Shown here: positions 28,917-36,735 of the stretch, one piece after another
How positions within the stretch are numbered: the first letter of the stretch is position 1
Layout of the letters: each line of letters opens with the position of its first letter
Notes under the pieces: generated by a model
What the model saw: the letters and a program-made list of their open reading frames with translations, nothing else
What the model was told of the DNA's origin: nothing
Database searches by the model: none
Translations under genes and position numbers: made by a program
Assembly (NCBI RefSeq): GCF_024127895.1
Contig: NZ_JAMYBK010000020.1
Coordinates: 30,313 to 94,312, forward strand
Reading direction: 5' to 3'
DNA from: Pseudomonas guariconensis
GTDB lineage: Bacteria > Pseudomonadota > Gammaproteobacteria > Pseudomonadales > Pseudomonadaceae
DNA length: 64,000 nucleotides

Positions 28917-29363
28917 TCATCCACTATGGCGCACAGCCTGCCGATGGCAATCCTCGGGGCTTAGAATCCGACCATCCTTTGCTCGTACCACCAATGTATC
29001 GATGGGCTGCCCAGTGGCGTTGTCCACCAACTGTGAGCGCGTCTCGCCTGCCTCGAACAGGAACCGCTCACCCCATTGGCGCATGCCGATGACGATGGGG
29101 AAGACCGCGCCCCCCTGCTCGGTCATGACGTATTCCTTGTAGGCACTGCCGTCCGAGGCTGGCCGTAACTCAAGCAGGCCGCTCTCCACCAGCTGCTTCA
29201 GGCGTGAGGCGAGGATGTTTTTCGCCAGCCCCAGGTTCTTCTGAAACTCACTGAAGCGCCGCAAGCCATCGAAGGCGTCACGCAGGATCATCAGCGACCA
29301 ACGGTCTCCGATCACTTCAAGAGCTCGGGCCACTGGGCATTGGTTGTTTCTCTCGTCGAGCAT
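28917..29363 (-). CDS. HxlR-family transcriptional regulator
   Basis: The 148-residue protein has the HxlR winged-helix pattern CPVARALEVIGDRWSLMILRDAF (positions 9-31, starting with the conserved Cys9), followed by LRRFSEFQKNLGLAKNILASRL and the wing. HxlR members sense reactive electrophiles or aromatics and often repress a divergent gene. The start at 29361-29363 (MLDERNNQCPVA) gives the usual length. It diverges from an MFS transporter, with an 18/20 inverted repeat in between. Confidence 0.92.
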   Translation of the reverse strand: MLDERNNQCPVARALEVIGDRWSLMILRDAFDGLRRFSEFQKNLGLAKNILASRLKQLVESGLLELRPASDGSAYKEYVMTEQGGAVFPIVIGMRQWGERFLFEAGETRSQLVDNATGQPIDTLVVRAKDGRILSPEDCHRQAVRHSG

Positions 29364-29386
29364 GGGGTAACCCTTCGGATCAGTCT

Positions 29387-29444
29387 GGTTGCAGATTAAA
29401 ACCACATTTGCTAGAAAGCCAGCTTGTGGTTTCAATTTGCAACC
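29387..29444. promoter_or_regulatory. Probable operator of the HxlR regulator
   Basis: The 20-base arms at 29387-29406 (GGTTGCAGATTAAAACCACA) and 29425-29444 are complementary at 18 of 20 positions and are separated by 18 bases. They span most of the 101-bp gap between the divergent regulator and MFS genes, a typical place for an autoregulatory operator of a dimeric winged-helix repressor. Confidence 0.7.
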
Positions 29445-29464
29445 AGAGTGCACAGGAGTGTGCC

Positions 29465-30712
29465 ATGCCGTCCCCGCATCCCGAGTCTCTTGTTCACGAT
29501 CAACCGAGCCGCTCGCTGACGTTGCTGCTCGCCACCACTTGCGCCCTGGCGGTAGCCACAGTGTATTTTGCCCAACCTTTGCTGGGGGCCATGGCGGCCA
29601 GCCTGGGAATCAGTCAGGCACACGTCGGTCTGGTGGTCGGCTCGACCCAGGCGGGCTATGCCGTTGGCCTGTTGTTGATCGTGCCGCTGGGCGACCTGTT
29701 CGATCGCAAGCGCTTGATCCTGTGCCAACTACTGCTATCGATGCTGGCCTTGCTGACGGTGGGCATGGCCTGGGATTGGGCCGTGCTGCTGGCGGCCATG
29801 GGCGTGGTCGGGTTGATGGCTGTGGTGGTGCAGGTGATGGTGGCCCATGCCGCCACCCTGGCCTCACCCACCCGCCAGGGCCAGGTGGTGGGCGCGGTCA
29901 CCAGCGGTGTGGTGCTGGGCATCCTGTTGGCGCGCCTGGTTGCTGGGGGCATGGCTGACCTGGCCGGTTGGCGGAGTGTCTACCTTGGCGCGGCGGGTCT
30001 GGTCATGGTGATGGCCTTGCTGTTGTGGCGAACCCTGCCCGGCGCCCCGCCCGGAGAGCGTAGGCAGGGGTATCGGGCGTTGCTCGGTTCTCTGATCGGC
30101 CTGTACCGATACGATCGTCTCTTGCGCCAGCGGGGCCTGCTTGCGCTGCTGATCTTTGCTGCCTTCAGCGTGCTGTGGAGCACCATGGTGCTGCCCTTGA
30201 GTGCTGCGCCGCTAGCCCTGAGCCATACCCAGGTCGGCCTGTTCGGCCTGGCTGGCATCGCCGGAGCCTTGGCAGCGGCGCGTGCGGGCCGTATGGCCGA
30301 TCGGGGCCTGGGAGAGCGCACCACTGGGTTGGCCTTGGCGGTGTTGACGTTGTCATGGCTGCCGAGCGCGCTGCTCGGACAATCGCTGCTGGCCCTGGCG
30401 CTGGGTGTATTGATGCTGGACTTCGCCGTGCAGGCGGTACACGTCACCAACCAGAGCCTGCTGCTGGCGGGGCGCGGCGAAATGGCTAGCCGGCTGATCG
30501 GTGCCTACATGTGCTGTTATTCGATCGGCAGTGGCCTGGGCGCGGTAGCCGCGACTTGGTTGCATGCCCGTTGGGGCTGGATGGCGGTGTGTGGCCTAGG
30601 TGCATCGATCAGCGCACTGGCCTGGGGGTACTGGCTGTACCTGCGAATCGTTGAGGGGCGGTGTGGCATGGCGGCCGGAGCCGCCATGCCGGGAGGGGAT
30701 CAGAACTTGTAA
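29465..30712 (+). CDS. MFS transporter (drug/arabinose-exporter type)
   Basis: The 415-residue protein has 12 hydrophobic segments and the motif-A-like DLFDRKRLIL between helices 2 and 3 (about residues 77-86), as in DHA1-type exporters. The ATG at 29465 has CAGGAG eight bases upstream, while longer in-frame starts fall within the operator. It is probably controlled by the divergent HxlR protein and exports a small toxic compound; the substrate is unknown. Its stop codon overlaps the 3' end of the convergent oprG gene by 13 bases. Confidence 0.87.
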   Translation: MPSPHPESLVHDQPSRSLTLLLATTCALAVATVYFAQPLLGAMAASLGISQAHVGLVVGSTQAGYAVGLLLIVPLGDLFDRKRLILCQLLLSMLALLTVGMAWDWAVLLAAMGVVGLMAVVVQVMVAHAATLASPTRQGQVVGAVTSGVVLGILLARLVAGGMADLAGWRSVYLGAAGLVMVMALLLWRTLPGAPPGERRQGYRALLGSLIGLYRYDRLLRQRGLLALLIFAAFSVLWSTMVLPLSAAPLALSHTQVGLFGLAGIAGALAAARAGRMADRGLGERTTGLALAVLTLSWLPSALLGQSLLALALGVLMLDFAVQAVHVTNQSLLLAGRGEMASRLIGAYMCCYSIGSGLGAVAATWLHARWGWMAVCGLGASISALAWGYWLYLRIVEGRCGMAAGAAMPGGDQNL

Positions 30713-31383
30713 CCGATACCGACCATGTAGACCCACGGGTCGACATCCACGTCGACCTTGGTCTTGCCCACGCCCAGGGCGTTCGGGCCGTCGACGGTGG
30801 CCTTGGTGTCGATGTCGATGTACCAGACCGAGGCGTTGACCAGCAGGTTGTCGGTGAGCATGTAGTCCATGCCCAGTTGGCCGGCCAGGCCGACCGAGTC
30901 CTGCAGCTTCAGGTTGCTGAAGCCCTGCTGCTTGCGCGCGCTGCTGAGGTCTTCGTCGAAGAACATCGTGTAGTTGATGCCGATGCCGGCGTAGGGCTGG
31001 AACTTCGAGGTCGGCGCCATCGGGTAGTACTGCAGCGACAGGGTCGGTGGCAGGTGCTTGATGTCGGCCAGCTTGCCGTCCAGGCCTGGGCCGAGGCCCT
31101 TGACCGCCACGGTGTGGTTGAACGGGGTAGCGGCCAGCAGCTCCAGGCCGATGTGGTCGGTGAGCATGTAGGCGAAAGTCAGGCCCAACTGGGTGTCGCT
31201 GTCCAGCGTCGCCTTGGTGCCCGAGACCTTGGCGCCATCGAGCTTCAGGGCGCTGCTGTCTTCGTTCGGCGAAACGGTGGCGGCGCCGGCACGGATGATG
31301 ATGTCGCCCGCCTGGTGGGCGTGGGCAACAGGGGCTGCGAGCGCCAGGGCAACGAGCGAGGCGCCGAGCAAGGACTTGTTCAT
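30700..31383 (-). CDS. oprG: Outer membrane protein OprG (OmpW family)
   Basis: This is an eight-stranded outer-membrane beta barrel that lets small hydrophobic molecules pass. The 227-residue precursor has a signal peptide cleaved after AHA (about residue 22) and the OmpW repeats of barrel strands (LGLTFAYMLTDHIGLEL, SLQYYP, FQPYAGIGINYTMFF). It ends in the C-terminal Phe needed for BAM-dependent assembly (VGIGYKF). The start is ATG 31381-31383. An ANR-like box lies about 73 bases upstream; oprG of P. aeruginosa is known to be Anr-controlled. Confidence 0.93.
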   Translation of the reverse strand: MNKSLLGASLVALALAAPVAHAHQAGDIIIRAGAATVSPNEDSSALKLDGAKVSGTKATLDSDTQLGLTFAYMLTDHIGLELLAATPFNHTVAVKGLGPGLDGKLADIKHLPPTLSLQYYPMAPTSKFQPYAGIGINYTMFFDEDLSSARKQQGFSNLKLQDSVGLAGQLGMDYMLTDNLLVNASVWYIDIDTKATVDGPNALGVGKTKVDVDVDPWVYMVGIGYKF

Positions 31384-31455
31384 GGAAGCTCCCAAAGGAC
31401 AAAGGACGTGAGTAATCGAGTAGTCCAATGGTAAGGAGCCGGTCGAAACAAACTG

Positions 31456-31469
31456 TTGATTCAGCTCAA
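31456..31469 (-). promoter_or_regulatory. Candidate ANR/FNR box upstream of oprG
   Basis: TTGATTCAGCTCAA (plus strand) matches the TTGAT-N4-ATCAA consensus except for one base. It is 73-86 bases before the oprG ATG, which would suit activation from about -41. Confidence 0.5.
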
Positions 31470-31499
31470 CGAAGCCGTTTCATGAAGCGGAAGTAGTTC

Positions 31500-32027
31500 T
31501 CATTGCAACTCATAGGCGTAGATTTTCTCCGCCTCCATCAGGTAACCGGCGTCGGCCAGCTCGCTGCTGCTGGCCTTTACCTGCATGCGCCCTTCGATCC
31601 AGTAGGGCTGGTACAGGTCTTCGATGCGCACGCCCATCTCGCTGAAGATATGCACGATCTGGTTCGACGGTGGGGGCGGCACGTGGATGCACGCGCCGTA
31701 GTAAGGCACCAGGAGGAATTCGGTGGTGCGCCCTTCCTCGCTGACTTCCAGCGGCACGATGTAGCCGGGCAGCTTCACTTGCTGGCCATCCAGCGCCTTG
31801 ACCACCGGGGCGTCGGGTGCCTGCTGGCGTGCTGCGGGGGCCGACTCGGCAGACAAGGCGTCGCTCAGTTGCGAGAGGTCATGCAGCGGCGCCAGCTGTG
31901 GCGGGATCACCGGCGCGCCTTCGGGAATCAGGGCGGGCCAGTCGAGGGTGCGCGGCTCTTGCGCCCATGTGAGGGGAGCGAAGAGCAATAGGAGCCCCAG
32001 CAGGATGGGCCGGTACTGATAAAGCAA
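31500..32027 (-). CDS. Exported DUF3299 protein of the metal-linked ABC cassette
   Basis: The 175-residue product has a hydrophobic signal segment (about residues 6-22, LLGLLLLFAPLTWAQ) and then the DUF3299 domain. This includes VKLPGYIVPLE, FLLVPYYGACIHVPPPPSNQIV and the C-terminal YLMEAEKIYAYEL. The function of DUF3299 is unknown; the CIHVPPPPSNQ motif with Cys and His could bind metal. The start is TTG 32025-32027, with GGAG eight bases upstream, 16 bases after the permease stop. It is the last gene of a four-gene minus-strand cassette. Confidence 0.8.
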   Translation of the reverse strand: MLYQYRPILLGLLLLFAPLTWAQEPRTLDWPALIPEGAPVIPPQLAPLHDLSQLSDALSAESAPAARQQAPDAPVVKALDGQQVKLPGYIVPLEVSEEGRTTEFLLVPYYGACIHVPPPPSNQIVHIFSEMGVRIEDLYQPYWIEGRMQVKASSSELADAGYLMEAEKIYAYELQ

Positions 32028-32043
32028 GGCAGTTGCTCCAGGG

Positions 32044-33309
32044 TCAGAGGTGGATCGACAGGCCATCGGCCAGCGACTGCCGGTAGGCGCGCCAGGCCGG
32101 CACGCTGCCCATCAGCAGTGCCGCCGCGAGTATGACAGCCAACAGGGTCCACTCGTGAGCGCTTGGCCAGGCCAGTGGCAGGTACAGGCCGTAGTTGGCC
32201 TGGACATACCCCTGGGCCAGGGCGATCCCCGCGTACAGCAGGCCCAGCCCGGCGACGATGCCGGCCACCGCCAGGGCCAGGGCTTCCAGCACCAGCAGCC
32301 CGGCGATATGCCAGGGGCGGGCGCCGACCGAGCGCAGGATAGCCATTTCGCGGCGGCGTTCGTTGAGGCTGGTGAGGATTGCCGTGAGCATGCCGATCAG
32401 CCCGGTCAGCACCACGAACAGCGAGACCACGAACAGCGCCTGCTCGGCGGTGCCCATCAGGCTCCACAGCTCCTGCAGGGCTACGCCAGGGAGGATCGCC
32501 AGCAGTGGCTCGCCGCGGAACTCGTTGATCTCCCGCTGCAGGCTGAAAGTGGCGATCTTGCTGTTCAGCCCCAGCATGAAGGCGGTGATGGCGGCCGGCT
32601 GCAGGTCCATGGTGCGCGCCTGTTCGGCGCTGATGCGCCCGGCGCCACGGGCCGGCACGCCGTTGTGCCAGTCGATGTGGATGGCCTCCATCCCGGCCAG
32701 GCTGATGTGCAGGGTACGGTCCACCGGTGTACCGGTGCGCTGCAGGATGCCCACCACGGTGAAGGGTTTGTCGTCGTGCTTGACCAGGCTGATGGCCGCC
32801 ACGCCGTGGGCCAGCACCAGCTTGTCGCCGAGCTTGTAGTGCAGCGCCTCGGCGACTTCGGCGCCGAGCACCACCTCGAACGGGTCCTCGGCGAACGGCC
32901 GGCCCTGGCTCAGCGCCAGGTGCTGCCGGCGGCCGAACTGGTAGTGGCTGAAATAGTCGCCGGTGGTGCCCATCACCCGGTAGCCACGATGAGAGTCGCC
33001 CAGGGAAATGGGGATCGCCCACTTCACCCGTGGGTCCTTGGCGTAGTGCTCGAAGCTGTCCCAGCGGATGTTGTTGGTGGCGTTGCCGATGCGGAACACC
33101 GAATACAGCAGCAGGTTCACCGAGCCGGAACGGGCGCCGACGATCAGGTCGGTGCCGCTGATGGTGCTGGCGAAGCTGGCGCGGGCCTCGGTGCGCACGC
33201 GCTCCACGGCCAGCAGCAGGCATACCGACAGGGCGATGGCAAACGCGGTGAGAAACGCTGTGAAGCGGCGGTTGGCCAGGCTGGCCAAGGCAAGGCGGAG
33301 CAGGTACAT
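32044..33309 (-). CDS. MacB/FtsX-type ABC transporter permease
   Basis: The 421-residue membrane protein has one N-terminal helix (about 17-35), a large periplasmic domain (about 40-280), and three C-terminal helices (about 295-320, 345-370 and 390-410). This is the mechanotransmission topology of MacB/LolC/FtsX permeases. The cytoplasmic SLNERRREMAILRSVGARPWHI coupling helix is conserved. Its ATG overlaps the ATPase stop by one base. In P. aeruginosa a comparable gene set (PA4063-PA4066) is reported as zinc-responsive. Confidence 0.88.
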   Translation of the reverse strand: MYLLRLALASLANRRFTAFLTAFAIALSVCLLLAVERVRTEARASFASTISGTDLIVGARSGSVNLLLYSVFRIGNATNNIRWDSFEHYAKDPRVKWAIPISLGDSHRGYRVMGTTGDYFSHYQFGRRQHLALSQGRPFAEDPFEVVLGAEVAEALHYKLGDKLVLAHGVAAISLVKHDDKPFTVVGILQRTGTPVDRTLHISLAGMEAIHIDWHNGVPARGAGRISAEQARTMDLQPAAITAFMLGLNSKIATFSLQREINEFRGEPLLAILPGVALQELWSLMGTAEQALFVVSLFVVLTGLIGMLTAILTSLNERRREMAILRSVGARPWHIAGLLVLEALALAVAGIVAGLGLLYAGIALAQGYVQANYGLYLPLAWPSAHEWTLLAVILAAALLMGSVPAWRAYRQSLADGLSIHL

Positions 33310-34019
33310 CAGGCCTCCCGGGGCTTGGCTGCGCGATTGAGCTCGGCCAGCGACAGATGACGGTCGAACAGTGGTGCCAGGCTCTGGTCATGGCTGACGA
33401 ACAGCAGGCTGGAACCGGCTGCCCGGCATTCATCGAACAGCAGGCGGATGAACGCCTCGCGGGTATCGGCATCGAGCGCCGAAGTCGGTTCGTCGGCGAT
33501 CACCAGCTCCGGCTGGCCGATCAAGGCCCGGGCCGCGGCGACCCGCTGCTGTTGGCCGATCGACAGGCTGTCGGCGCGACGGGCGAGCAGGGCCGGATCG
33601 TCCAGGCCCAGGTGGGCGAGCAGCAGGGTGGCAGCCTGGTCGATGCTGCCGTGGCGCTGGGCGGCGCGTTCGGCACGGCTGCGCGAGAAGCGGCAGGGCA
33701 GCTCGACGTTCTCCCGCACCGAAAGGAACGGCAGCAGGTTGAATTGCTGGAAGATGTAGCTGGTGTGATCGACCCGGAAGCGATCACGGGCGCCCTGGCC
33801 CAAGGCGCCCAGGTCCTGGCCGAGCAGGCGGATGCTGCCCTGCGCGGGGCGATTCACCCCGCCGAGCAGGCCCAGCAAGGTGGTCTTGCCGCTACCGCTG
33901 GGGCCCTTGAGGAACACGGCCTGGCCCGCGTCCAGGTGGAACGCGGGGATGTCCAGGAGCGGCGCTTGGCCAGGCCAGGCGAATACCAGGCCTTGCAGGT
34001 CGATCAGCGGCTGGCTCAT
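33309..34019 (-). CDS. ABC transporter ATP-binding protein (LolD/MacB type)
   Basis: The 236-residue ATPase has Walker A GPSGSGKTT (39-47), a Q-loop, Walker B VIADE (173-177) and an H-loop in VSHDQ. The signature motif is LSIGQ (152-156) instead of LSGGQ, one substitution in the most conserved ABC motif. It starts one base after the DUF2796 stop codon and overlaps the permease start, so the three genes are translationally linked. Confidence 0.92.
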   Translation of the reverse strand: MSQPLIDLQGLVFAWPGQAPLLDIPAFHLDAGQAVFLKGPSGSGKTTLLGLLGGVNRPAQGSIRLLGQDLGALGQGARDRFRVDHTSYIFQQFNLLPFLSVRENVELPCRFSRSRAERAAQRHGSIDQAATLLLAHLGLDDPALLARRADSLSIGQQQRVAAARALIGQPELVIADEPTSALDADTREAFIRLLFDECRAAGSSLLFVSHDQSLAPLFDRHLSLAELNRAAKPREA

Positions 34020-34592
34020 TCAGAACGCGACCACGGCCTTGGCCGGCGTGGCCTCCAGGCCTTTCTGGCCGTTCGGGCCGATCAGTTGCACGTTGATCTT
34101 CTGGGTCGCCGGGAAGGCCTTGAACAGTGGGGCAAGGTCGATCCGGGTGAGCTGGTCGGGGGCCGAGCAGATCAGTTGGTAATGGGCCTCGATATCGCTG
34201 TGCTGCTGTTCGTGTGCAGGGTCATGGCCGGCATGCGCTGCATCGCCGAACAGCGGGCTTTCCAGCTCCTGGGCCTCCTCCTTGCACCCGGCCGCCTGGG
34301 CCAGGCCGAACAGTGCCAGGGGGTGTTCGAGTTGCTGGCGTACGGCGGCGACCTTGGCCTTGTCGGCGTCGCTGTTGGCGGCATGTTCGAAACCGACCAG
34401 GTTCATCGCCGGGCTGTCCAGCTCCAGTTCCAGGGTATTGCCGTCGAGCACGGCGTTGAGCTTGGCCACACCGTGCTCGTGGGCACCGAGGGAGCCATGG
34501 GCATGCTCATGCTCGTGGTCATGGTCGTCGTGGGCGTGGGCCACGGCCAGGGGAAGCAGGGCGAAGGGCAGGGCAAGGAGCAGGCGGCGCAT
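34020..34592 (-). CDS. His-rich periplasmic DUF2796 protein (ZrgA-like)
   Basis: The 190-residue product has a signal peptide cleaved near AHA (residue about 20), then a His/Asp/Glu cluster HDDHDHEHEHAHGSLGAHEHG (about 21-41), and a second one (HAGHDPAHEQQHSD). The DUF2796 core includes ELELDSPAMNLVGFEH. Such proteins bind zinc, and the related Vibrio ZrgA contributes to zinc uptake. It is the first gene of the cassette and has a Zur-like palindrome 38 bases before its ATG. Confidence 0.87.
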   Translation of the reverse strand: MRRLLLALPFALLPLAVAHAHDDHDHEHEHAHGSLGAHEHGVAKLNAVLDGNTLELELDSPAMNLVGFEHAANSDADKAKVAAVRQQLEHPLALFGLAQAAGCKEEAQELESPLFGDAAHAGHDPAHEQQHSDIEAHYQLICSAPDQLTRIDLAPLFKAFPATQKINVQLIGPNGQKGLEATPAKAVVAF

Positions 34593-34629
34593 GGAAGACT
34601 CCAGGGCGAGCGGGAAATTGAGTTAGTAA

Positions 34630-34639
34630 TGTTATAACA
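34630..34639 (-). promoter_or_regulatory. Zur-like palindrome upstream of the DUF2796 cassette
   Basis: TGTTATAACA is a perfect 10-bp palindrome inside an AT-rich segment (AATGTTATAACAATT). It resembles the core of Zur boxes (GTTATA-TATAAC), although it lacks the central spacer. It sits 38 bases before the ATG of the zinc-type protein. Confidence 0.5.
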
Positions 34640-34727
34640 ATTTTTCTGGCCCTCGCCAGCCTGCCTGGCGCAGGTTTCATGTTCATGGGAGCATGGCTGC
34701 ATCGACCCTGGACATAAGGAAGGCAGC

Positions 34728-35072
34728 GTGAGAATTCGCGGACATATTGGCGACTGGCCGGTGGACCTGACTATCGAGCTGGAACCGGCGGAGTGGGCGC
34801 AACTGGGGCGTCAAGTGCAGGTGCCGGCTGTTGTCGAGGCGGCCGCCGAGGCCGTCGGTACTGCGCCTCGCCCGGATGACGGGCAGTGGTCGGCGGCGCG
34901 TGAGCTGTTGCGCCAGGTGGGGCAGATCAGCGGGCCCGAGTTGCTGGAGCGGCTGGAAGGGCTGGCCGGCAGCACGGCGGCGGGCAAGCGGTTGCTGGTG
35001 CGGTTGCGCCACAGCAGCGAGGTGAAGGTGGAAAGCGGGGTGGATGCGCCGGTATACCACTGGATCGGTTGA
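34728..35072 (+). CDS. Conserved-looking small protein of unknown function
   Basis: The 114-residue protein starts at GTG 34728 with AAGGAAGG just upstream. It begins MRIRGHIGDWPVDLTIELE and has a Leu/Arg-rich helical middle (ELLRQVGQISGPELLERLEGLAG). It has no signal peptide, membrane helix or motif that I recognise. It diverges from the zinc cassette and converges with the thioredoxin gene. Codon use is like its neighbours, so it is probably a real gene. Confidence 0.7.
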   Translation: MRIRGHIGDWPVDLTIELEPAEWAQLGRQVQVPAVVEAAAEAVGTAPRPDDGQWSAARELLRQVGQISGPELLERLEGLAGSTAAGKRLLVRLRHSSEVKVESGVDAPVYHWIG

Positions 35073-35080
35073 GAGGCATG

Positions 35081-35099
35081 GGGGCTGCTCTGCAGCCCC
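35081..35099. terminator. GGGGCTGC hairpin between convergent genes
   Basis: GGGGCTGC (35081-35088) and GCAGCCCC (35092-35099) form an 8-bp stem with a 3-nt loop. It lies 9 bases after the small unknown gene and 70 bases from the end of the convergent thioredoxin gene. Confidence 0.6.
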
Positions 35100-35168
35100 A
35101 AGAAAGCGCCGCTCCCCAGGAGCTCTGCCAAATAGACCCGTGATGCCGAACGCTCTGAGAACGGCCTG

Positions 35169-36044
35169 TCAGAACATTGCAGCCGACAGCTTGCGGCGGT
35201 ACAGGCTCACCAGCGGATGTTCATTGCCCAGCAGTTCGAACACCTGCAGCAGTGCCTTCTGCGGCAAGCCGTTCTCGTAGCCGCGGTTACGCTGGAACAG
35301 CTTGAGCAGACCATCCAGCGCCGCCTCGTACTGCTGGCGCGCCAGTTGCTGGATGCACAGCTGGTAAGTGGCTTCGTCATCCTGCGGGTTCTGCGCCAGG
35401 CGACTTTTCAGCTCGGCGGCTTCCGGCAGGCTGGCGGCCTGGCGCAGGAAGGTCAGCTGGGCCTTGGCGCCGGCCAGGGCAGCCTTGTGCTCGTCGGTCT
35501 TGACGGCGTCGAGCACCACCTCGGCCTCGCCCAGCTCGCCCCGCTCGGCCAGGCAGCGGGCATAGAGGATCAGCGCCTCGGCGTTGCTGTTGTCTTCGCC
35601 CAGCAGCAGCTTGAGCGTGGCCTCGGCCTCGCTGAAGCGGCTTTCGGCGAACAGCGCCTTGGCTTCCTCAAGTGGCGTGGCGGTTGGCGCGGCAGGCATC
35701 TGCACATGGGGTTCGAGCATGGCGCGGATCGCCGACTCCGGCTGGGCTCCGGCGAAACCGTCGACCGGCTGGCCGTCCTTGAACAGCACTACGGTCGGCA
35801 GGCTGCGGATGCCGAACTGGGCGACGATCTGCTGTTCCACGTCGCAGTTGACCTTGGCCAGCAGCAGTTCGCCCTGGTAACCCTCGGCGATCTTCGCCAG
35901 CAGCGGCATCAGGGCCTTGCACGGTGCGCACCATTCGGCCCAGAAGTCCACCAGCACGGGTTTATGGAAGGAGTTGTCGATCACCAGTTGCTGGAAGTTG
36001 GCGTCGGTGGCATCGAAAATATACGGCGTGGGGGCTTGGCTCAT
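35169..36044 (-). CDS. cnoX: Thioredoxin-TPR co-chaperone (CnoX/YbbN-like)
   Basis: The 291-residue protein has an N-terminal thioredoxin fold (residues 5-110) with a full WCAPC active site (Cys39, Cys42). A C-terminal helical repeat region (about 125-285) has TPR-like units (AEALILYARCLAERGELGEAEVVL). E. coli CnoX (YbbN) has this layout and protects clients from oxidation; its active site is degenerate, whereas this one has both cysteines and should be redox-active. No signal peptide is present, so it is cytoplasmic. Confidence 0.9.
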   Translation of the reverse strand: MSQAPTPYIFDATDANFQQLVIDNSFHKPVLVDFWAEWCAPCKALMPLLAKIAEGYQGELLLAKVNCDVEQQIVAQFGIRSLPTVVLFKDGQPVDGFAGAQPESAIRAMLEPHVQMPAAPTATPLEEAKALFAESRFSEAEATLKLLLGEDNSNAEALILYARCLAERGELGEAEVVLDAVKTDEHKAALAGAKAQLTFLRQAASLPEAAELKSRLAQNPQDDEATYQLCIQQLARQQYEAALDGLLKLFQRNRGYENGLPQKALLQVFELLGNEHPLVSLYRRKLSAAMF

Positions 36045-36075
36045 CGCGACTCTCGCAAATCCTTGAATGGCGCCA

Positions 36076-36735
36076 CTATAAAGGCTCGCGGCTGGCGTGG
36101 TACAGGCTGACCCGGCGGAATTCGTGCGGCTCGGCCAGGTCGGGAAGGGTCAGGGCCTCGAGTACGCCCAACTGACGATACAGCGGATGGCTGAAGTCGC
36201 GCACCCGTGAATCGGCCACCAGCGCCTGGCGGCCACGGCCGAGGAAAGCGTCGAGCAGGGGCAGGTTGGCGCGGTCGTAGAGCACGTCGGCCACCAGGAT
36301 CAGGTCGAAACGGTCGTCTTCGGCGAAGAAGTCGCTGCTGTAGCCGAGTTCGACTTCGTTGAGCGCGGCATTGGCCCGGCAGGCATCCAGGGCCAGCGGG
36401 TCGAGGTCGCAGGCCACCACCTCCAGGGCACCGGCCCGGGCGGCGGCGATCCCGGCGATGCCTGAGCCGGCGCCGAAGTCCAGTACCCGCTTGCCGCGCA
36501 CCCACTCCGGCCGCTCGGCCAGGTAGCGCGCCAAGGCCAGGCCGCTGGCCCAGCAGAAACTCCAGTAGGGCGGCTCTTCGAGGATGCGCCGGGTTTCCTC
36601 TGGGCTGAAGGCGCGATCCATGTTCTGGGCATCGATCAGCCACAGCCGCAGGTCGCATCCGGGCAGCTCGCTGACGACCAGGCGCGCTTCGCCGATCAGG
36701 CCGCCGAGGGCCTGTTGCAGGGGCAGCGGCGCCAT
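36076..36735 (-). CDS. Class I SAM-dependent methyltransferase (ETFB-lysine/PrmA-like)
   Basis: The 219-residue protein has SAM motif I VLDFGAGSGIAG (84-95), motif II VVACDLDPLA, and DLILVADVLYD. The preceding PPYWSFCWASGLALARYL segment is typical of the METTL20/PrmA-like protein-methyltransferase group. The substrate is not identifiable, although a protein lysine is likely from the family. The ATG directly abuts the stop codon of the upstream lipoprotein gene with no gap, so they are in one transcription unit. Confidence 0.82.
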   Translation of the reverse strand: MAPLPLQQALGGLIGEARLVVSELPGCDLRLWLIDAQNMDRAFSPEETRRILEEPPYWSFCWASGLALARYLAERPEWVRGKRVLDFGAGSGIAGIAAARAGALEVVACDLDPLALDACRANAALNEVELGYSSDFFAEDDRFDLILVADVLYDRANLPLLDAFLGRGRQALVADSRVRDFSHPLYRQLGVLEALTLPDLAEPHEFRRVSLYHASREPL

